The notes beneath the pieces are model-generated. The model was not told the DNA's origin. It saw only the letters and a program-made list of their open reading frames with translations, and made no database searches. Of a stretch of 64,000 nucleotides of DNA, positions 57,760 through 64,000 are shown piece by piece (position 1 is the first letter of the stretch; the number at the start of each line of letters is the position of its first letter). Source of the DNA: Siphonodentalium dalli (lineage: Eukaryota > Mollusca > Scaphopoda > Gadilida > Siphonodentaliidae); contig CP136066.1 in NCBI GenBank assembly GCA_032622095.1, positions 102,073,319 to 102,137,318 on the forward strand, given 5' to 3'. The translations under genes and the position numbers were made by a program.

Positions 57760-58109
57760 AGGTACTCAATCCGAATTAACGCTCGCAAATTACTATTTCC
57801 TTGGCTTCGGGGGTAAAAAATATTTGATTCGAGTCGAGAAACCCAACCATCAAATCTCAGAGTGATCACATATCGATGTTTGAAATCTATTATTTTAATT
57901 TCAAGTGGCCCAATAAACAGTCGGCGATCTGACCAAATTGCGGATGAAGATGGATAACTCTAAAATCAGGTGGCTTTTTTGTGTCAGGTTAGCATTATTT
58001 TTCGGCAATTGATCGATTCTTATAACTGAAGCGGCATTTAAAAAAAATGTTGTTGTTGTTGTTGTTGGAATCTGATGATATGGTGACCATCGAATCGGAT
58101 TGAGTACCT
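57760..58109 (+). mobile_element. TTAA MITE (AGGTACTCAATCC family)
   Basis: TTAA (57756-57759) AGGTACTCAATCCGA ... TCGGATTGAGTACCT TTAA (58110-58113). Length 350 bp, 15-bp perfect TIRs. An internal (TTG)6 is at 58049-58066. The second copy (39793-40110) is inverted and lacks one end. Confidence 0.88.
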
Positions 58110-58276
58110 TTAAGAAGTGCACAATACGATCAGAATCGTGCGATCTAGTGACCACCAGCTATATATATCCCAAATTCCGAACACTGTTCATTCGGTATGG
58201 TGGGTGATATTGGATGGAATTTGTATGTTTAATTTTATTGATGATTTTTTTTTCGTGCAATATTGTGCTTGGTAAT

Positions 58277-58642
58277 TAAAGACATATTATGTACTTATAT
58301 CGTTAAATAAAACCAATCTATGACCACATTGGAAGAATGTAGCAATGAACTAAGATTGTCGAAAGATCCAACCACATCGACTATAACATTTCAGAGAACA
58401 CTTTAACGTTTGAACTACGAAAACATGTAAATATTTACTACCTTATTCGGGACGCATTATTTGGCATAAACATTACAGCAATGATTGCGCCAATAAATAA
58501 TCACTGTATAATTAGTTTATAACAATGAAGCTGTTTTCTGACTATTTGGATATCAAATGCATAAAAATAACTTATTTTGGCATAAGTACGTCTTATTCCG
58601 TTCGGAACACCTGAGCGGAGCGCTTCACATCACTTTAAACTT
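58277..58642 (+). repeat. Dispersed repeat family Q, copy 2
   Basis: Aligns with 55651-56012, about 85% identical by eye, with small indels. Confidence 0.85.
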
Positions 58643-59110
58643 TAAAACCTCATTCGAGCTTCCAAATGTTGTCTACGTATTTGGAAGGAGGTATAAGATA
58701 GGTTGATACATAGTCGAAATATTGATATCCCGGCTTCATATGCTCTGAAAATTACTTGCCATTGTCACAGCCATTTCCAAGCTGTTGTCAATTTTTCGAA
58801 CAGAGCTGGAAAAACGCTCTTTATTTCTACCATATCAGGATTAGACTAACAAGGAACGCTCTTTTCTGTTCCATGCCGTGTACCGGTACATGGATGTTGT
58901 TTGTTTGGGACCCCGTGTTCAAGGTTGTATTTTTATTTATCACATGATTAGCACTATTTTCCGATGTAATATTCGAGCGTAAATGACACGTGTAATATCG
59001 TCGCGTGCAATGACGTCACGCTGCTCTTTGGGACAATGATCGCTGGCTGCAGTTAATTGTTGTTTTCGATAATTTTTTTAGCGATTATATGATCATGTGA
59101 TAAAAAGTAT
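58643..59110. other. Unassigned; contains AACGCTCTTT motifs
   Basis: AAACGCTCTTTATT at 58812 and GAACGCTCTTTT at 58855. GCTTCCAAATGTTGTCTACG (58659) recurs as GCTCCAAATGTTGTCTACG at 60031. Confidence 0.4.
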
Positions 59111-59420
59111 CTCAAACTCGTTCTATTTTATACGTAATTTATCAACCTCGTCCACTAAATTCTATTTATAGCCTCGGTAAACCTCGGCTCAAATCGAATT
59201 TAGTGAACTCGGTTGATAAATTCCGTATAAAATAGTAACTCGTTTGAGATCCTCTATTTCTTCCATGCGTTTTTCTGGGACATGTATAATGCCCGTAGAA
59301 AGGCAGTTCAAGTATGTATCGACCAATTTGATGAGGCTATTTCGATACCGGGACAAATTAAAAAGCGAATATGATTAGGTGTATTTTGGAAGGCAAACCG
59401 CATGTGACTTTATACAGAAT
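59111..59420 (-). repeat. B-C repeat copy (reverse) with palindrome
   Basis: 59111-59248 is a hairpin with CTCAAACTCG/CGTTTGAG ends and an ACCTCG core, like segment C. 59270-59420 is the reverse complement of segment B (36240-36380: CACATGGCGGTTTGC, TCGAAATAGGTCGATA, CTACCTTTCTAC). Segment A is absent. Confidence 0.65.
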
Positions 59421-60424
59421 AAATTAACATAAATTTGGCACTACCTGCTGCGAATAATAACAAGCTTTTTGCAAAAATAAAATTTTAAAACAATAAAAAT
59501 AAAACTAGCAACATCGTATCACATTATGATAATCAAAATGAAAACTGGAAAAAGAAATATTGCATGCCACTGCCTGGCACAAATGGATAACAGGCTGCTT
59601 GTATTCAATTCAATCAACGCGTGTTTGATGTTCTACCGCATCTTTATTTGTGATTTGCCTCACCATACCTAAAATTCGAACGAAGGTACTGGTATTAAAA
59701 TTCACACCAAGGGTTGTGTATATGCATATTAGTCAACAGCTATATGTTCTATTGTGTAGGAGACAATTGAATTCCAAAAGTGTCCCTAACTGTGTAACAA
59801 AGCATTGCACAGTATCAATAACAAAAACGTATGTGACACATTGAAAGATTGTGTTATCGTGTAGATATTTTTCACAAATCTTCGAAAAAGGGTGGGTCTC
59901 TGAAAATACACCGGAAATTTGTTTTGGAAAAAATGGTGTGGTGGGTGCCAAGATGGGTGAAAATAAGAAAAAGCGCCTATACATGTCTGGAACTTTTTTT
60001 CGCATCCCCTTTGGTTATGGCTCATTAGAAGCTCCAAATGTTGTCTACGTAAATTTGAAGGGAGACATGTCGATAAATACACGAAATACCGACCGACAGG
60101 TTTAAAATAAAAACTTGTGGTCCAGCCGTTTCTCCCCCCCCCCCTCCCCCGCAAAGAGAACCGCTCTTTATTATTACCATAAATGTATCTACTAACAAAG
60201 AAAGGTCTTTATCATTCCTTGCTAAAGAAAACCCTTGACCCGATGTTTGCTAAATTCTATTACTCGAACAAGTATTTATATATGTAGCATATAATATCCA
60301 TGCAAGACTATATATGTAACGTACTCATCTGCCTAGTGTTATCACCAGAGCCGGACGGGTATGTGACAGAAGTTATGCGCTTCAACTTCTTCAAGCGATC
60401 ATAATTTCTTGCTTCAAGCCGCCA
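59421..60424. other. No supported gene
   Basis: Overlapping open frames at 59733-60154 (both strands) are unrecognised. A C-tract is at 60134-60149 and ACCGCTCTTTATTA at 60161. Confidence 0.35.
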
Positions 60425-60615
60425 CGACCTTTAAAATAATGCGAAACACTCCGCCGAGGTGTTCCTTGCTAACGGAATAACAAATAATTATGCCAAAATA
60501 AATTATTTTCAACAAAACAATTCTCCAAATAGCCAGACACCAGCGTCATTGTTGTGAACGAATTATATTATTATATATGACTATTATTGGCGCAATCATT
60601 GCCGTATTAAAGATA
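60425..60615 (-). repeat. Dispersed repeat family Q, inverted copy
   Basis: On the minus strand it reads GGCAATGATTGCGCCAATAA, TAGTCAT, AACAATGACGCTGGTGTCTG, CTATTTGGA, TTATTTTGGCATAA, TTATTCCGTT, GGAACACCTCGGCGGAGTG. Confidence 0.75.
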
Positions 60616-62274
60616 CTGACGGCGTTGGCGGTGTGTATGCTCTTAAAATATTCACCTCCGTCAAAAACCGCCACAAACAGAAAGAATAGTAAAATATAGA
60701 CAGACTTTGTTCTTACGCCAATCAGAAATATGGCATAAACAGTATGTAATTGTCAAATTTGTTTTCCGTTGTTATGTAAACAAAAGCAAAAAACGTTACG
60801 TTATCTGGCTTTTCATTATTTGTTACTGTTTTCCTGATATGGAAATAATAAAGAGCGTTTATATCATTTGTTTGTGATTAACCAATAGAATTGCGCTGTG
60901 TTATGTAAACAGAAGCAAAACTTCTGTAACACGAGCAGGCTCTTGTTTACGAACACCATCGTACGTCTTGACGACAATATACAATTTATGCGCTGATTAT
61001 GTTTGGCATATGAACAAAACTATATATATTTTAATATTCCTTCTGTTGATGGCGAGTTGAACAAATATGAATATTTCTGCAACGAACGCCGCCAGTGCCT
61101 TTAAAACGGACTGTACTCAAATGTTCTGTATTTGAGGTAATTTTTTTATCATGAAGTAATAACAAGAACTTTATACCGATATGCCAAGTGTGAGTACCAA
61201 TCGGGGACTTAACGGTATGGGTGTGGGTGTCTCCTCCCCCCCCCCCACAATGAGGACCATAATTTTCAATAGTTGGAAATTTCATGACTCATTTTCCAAT
61301 AGTTGTACTTATACTTATACATTTAGTTACTCTCATAGCAGTACATTAATCAGTTCATTTAAATTTGTCCTGCAAGGTACCAATGTAATGTCAATATTAC
61401 AAGTTAATACACAGTCATTTGAGTAAATAAATTCCAGTAATGCTCATTCCCTGAACACATATATGAAATTGAAAGCAAAGCATTTCCTTCAAGTTCAGAC
61501 TGGTATGTTTACCAACCATAGATTCATGGTCACTAGTCCATTAGTAATGTCAAACCTCCATATCTTTCTGAGGACAGCTTTAACAATATAACAATCATTC
61601 AGCATGCATACTTGTTACCATTGTTATAACTATGACTTCTTGGAATATGAATACATGTATTTAAACGCGTATTCGTTCCTCAACCATATTGTGATTAATA
61701 TCATGTCTAATGTATGCATGCACTGTGTACTCAATACATAAAACATGGATCAATGCTGTCATTATTGCTTGTAGTGTCAGTGTCTTTATTTACACAGTCC
61801 ATCTCTTAAAAAGAACATATAGAAACCCAAATTATCAAGCCATTTAGCCAATAAAGGAATTTTGCATTCTCAAAACCAAATCCCAAATGTACCAAATGTA
61901 TACCAAATGTATATAGTTGGAAATGTTATTAGACCAAATCCTATATAGTTAGAAATTTTAAGGTATCACCCCCCCCCCCCAGTTGGAACCACCCCCCCCC
62001 CCCCCAGCAACGTCCCTGGTACCAATGGAAATGGACATCACTCTGGAATAAAACATGTTTGTGGACCAAAATCTGACAACTTTCACTGTATTGAGTACGA
62101 CGGGATTGAGTACGATTGGACGGGACTTAAATAGTTCACGGATGGCAGCAAAACGGAATACAATGAATAGAACCCTAAAGTCATCGAGATATTCTCGTAC
62201 GATTTTCAGGCAAATGTATCAAATAAAATGTAAAATGTTACATTATATATATATGAATTCAGCCATAAACTAAT
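60616..62274. other. No supported gene; homopolymer C tracts
   Basis: C-runs at 61232-61247, 61968-61981 and 61991-62006. AACGAACGCCGCCAGTG (61081) repeats 17 bp of a Helitron 3' hairpin (42769). AATAAAGAGCGTTTA at 60846. Confidence 0.4.
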
Positions 62275-62440
62275 TTATATTAAATAATTAAATTTGATTT
62301 TTTTTATGATAACATGTTAACCGGAACGTTTTCAGCAGACAACATCGACTCAAATTAATTATTTTTAATATGTTATCGATACTAGATCGTTGTTACTGTA
62401 AGTGAATGTATTGAAACTGGCGTAGTCTCCCTTTAATGGG
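62275..62440 (+). mobile_element. Right-half relic of the AGGGGTACTG TTAA element
   Basis: ATGTTAACCGGAACGTTTTC, AGCAGACAACATCGACTC and AGATCGTTGTTACTG match 25430-25540 in order. It ends GTCTCCCTTTAA, the degraded counterpart of GTACAGTACCCCTTTAA. Confidence 0.7.
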
Positions 62441-64000
62441 TGCGGAGGAAGTAAATTTATCATTTGTGGTCATGGCAATTTCTTTCAGAAGTATTATCTT
62501 CTAAAATTGTATGAATTTAAAGGGGCTTCTCGTGATCACATTCTATCCTCCGGTGGGATAAATTTGCTAACTAAATGAGGAATATCTTTGCAACTTTATT
62601 CAAAATTCCCAATTTAGTTGTATATATATACCTTTAGCCATCAATCTAGATATTGCGAAAAAGAAGATCGGCCAGCAAATACGATCATTTAGTGTGTGAA
62701 AACGTCGTCTAAAAACGTCGTCAAAATAGGCGATAATATTGGGAAATCGGAAGAAAGTCGTAGCATATAATCGGAAGAAAGGCAAATCCTCGTGTAGGTG
62801 AAGCCGCGGAAGCGAAGCGACCTAGTGTATACGTATTCGGATATGAGATATACTAATCGACTTTTTCAGTCCAATCTAAAATTGGATTGAACTTACCTAA
62901 AATAGAATAATTTATTCATAACTCAAGGGTCAGCCGAGTCCAAAAAAATATTTTTGGCGACGGCCGCCATTTTGTATTGATTAATACCACCTCGAAATGT
63001 GTAATTAGGCAAAATGCTCCAGGGCAAAAATAAAAAACTTTGTTCCGGTAAATGTTAGCTATATTTCATCATATGTAGACACATCATGATCCTAAAGCCA
63101 AAGATATTTAAGAGATTGAATATAAATTAAACCAAAGCCCTGGTTAACAAAAACTGAATTTGCATGAAAATGTTTTGTTAACATATTTTATAAAAATATT
63201 AAAAATATTTGCCCCGAAAGAGGATTCTAGGGGCCTTACTGGCCGTTTAGATTTGATCTTCAATTTTCTAACGGTATTTCCGCCTAAAAGATTGAAGAAA
63301 TATTCTCAAAGTTCAAGGCCGACAAACGGAAACTTTAAGTTCCGATTGAAAGATCGCATGCAGAGTCCTTTTAAGTTTGCTTCCTGGGAAACCAATAAAG
63401 GCGTCATGACAATAATACGTACATCATGACGTCACAACCTACATCAGTGCGCATAATTCCAGACAGGTCTGCGTCGATGGCCAGACAGCTGAGACTCGGA
63501 TTACACGGGCAGGCTAAACATCCACATTTACGTTATATGTGATTATTTACATACATTGTATATATTATTTTCTTGTGTCCCGTTATGGTTTATCATCAAA
63601 TCCTTCTAAAGATAAAAATTCATCCGATAATCCCATGAACAGTGACAAGCGGGCGCAAATTACGTTTACGTATGATCATATTATTTACACTCAATCGAGT
63701 CAACTGGCAAATTAAAAACGCATTAAGCCCATTAGCAAGTTGCGTCAACACAAAAATAGATGCACAGTAGGGGTCAGCGCGCGACGTCATGTGACGTAAT
63801 TTCGACCAACCAACGTCCTCTATACATGTTCCACGGCGCTGTTGCATGTGGGAGTGTAAATATAAGGATTCGACTACAGTTTGATTCAGTTTAGTTTTCG
63901 AAAACAAGTCACCTAATTATGAGGTATGAAATATTAGTGGGGGGGGGGGATAATTACAGGAAAACATAAAAATCGTTCACTTTTTGATAGAAGCACCAAA
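62441..64000. other. No supported gene
   Basis: A 89-codon frame (63160-63429, +) is unrecognised. G-tract at 63940-63949. Nothing else could be defined. Confidence 0.4.

Overview
The window is AT-rich, intron-era metazoan DNA with no bacterial-style gene packing. It looks like intergenic or intronic sequence from an invertebrate. The Helitron-type elements with tandem-repeat cores resemble the HINE/pearl elements described in bivalves, and the LINE fragments and TTAA/TA MITEs fit a lophotrochozoan such as a mollusc. That taxonomic guess is inference. I see no rRNA, tRNA or CRISPR. Most open reading frames are chance frames, and several of the longest are simply tandem repeats whose period is a multiple of three.

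The best gene is at 34.5 kb (+): a splice acceptor followed by a complete 69-codon reading frame for a small, very hydrophobic, cysteine-containing membrane peptide. Two weaker candidates are a first coding exon at 57.49 kb (+), with a basic NLS-like stretch and an in-phase GTGAGC donor, and a glutamine-rich terminal exon at 46.8-47.1 kb (-).

Everything else I can interpret is mobile or repetitive. 0.2-1.8 kb: a TIR element. 2.19-9.04 kb: a Helitron-like element (5' TC, 3' hairpin plus CTAG, A/T insertion site) whose ~120-bp minisatellite is split by a 5.7-kb foldback element with >1.3-kb inverted arms and a CCG target duplication. 10-12 kb: LINE remnants. 13.6-14.1 kb: a TA-flanked MITE. 16.17-19.33 kb: three exact-period (1352 bp) copies of a MITE-plus-spacer unit, flanked as a whole by TGAA. 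19.3-22.8 kb: degenerate tandem repeats, a 120-bp hairpin and a dispersed palindromic family. 24.3-25.9 kb: a 21-bp satellite with a TTAA in every unit, interrupted by two back-to-back TTAA-flanked elements, one of which carries a 68-bp patch copied from the other. 26.6-28.9 kb: two more TIR elements. 29.5-30.6 kb: hairpin + (GTCC)n + six 174-bp units. 33.8-34.5 kb: a foldback element and a young 19-bp minisatellite. 36-39.2 kb: a broken-up segmental duplication. 41.4-43.4 kb: a LINE remnant cut by two head-to-tail Helitron-like elements. 44-45.2 kb: a foldback element and a mirror-image hairpin/tandem element. 48.6 kb: a LINE remnant. 50.9-51.9 kb: two TIR elements. 55.6-60.6 kb: a four-copy dispersed family and another TTAA MITE.

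The most striking theme is a 69-bp near-perfect hairpin (27-bp outer stem, 5-bp inner stem, 3-nt loop). It recurs seven times, whole or broken, inside MITEs that otherwise have unrelated termini, and in one case it shows replication-type template switching.
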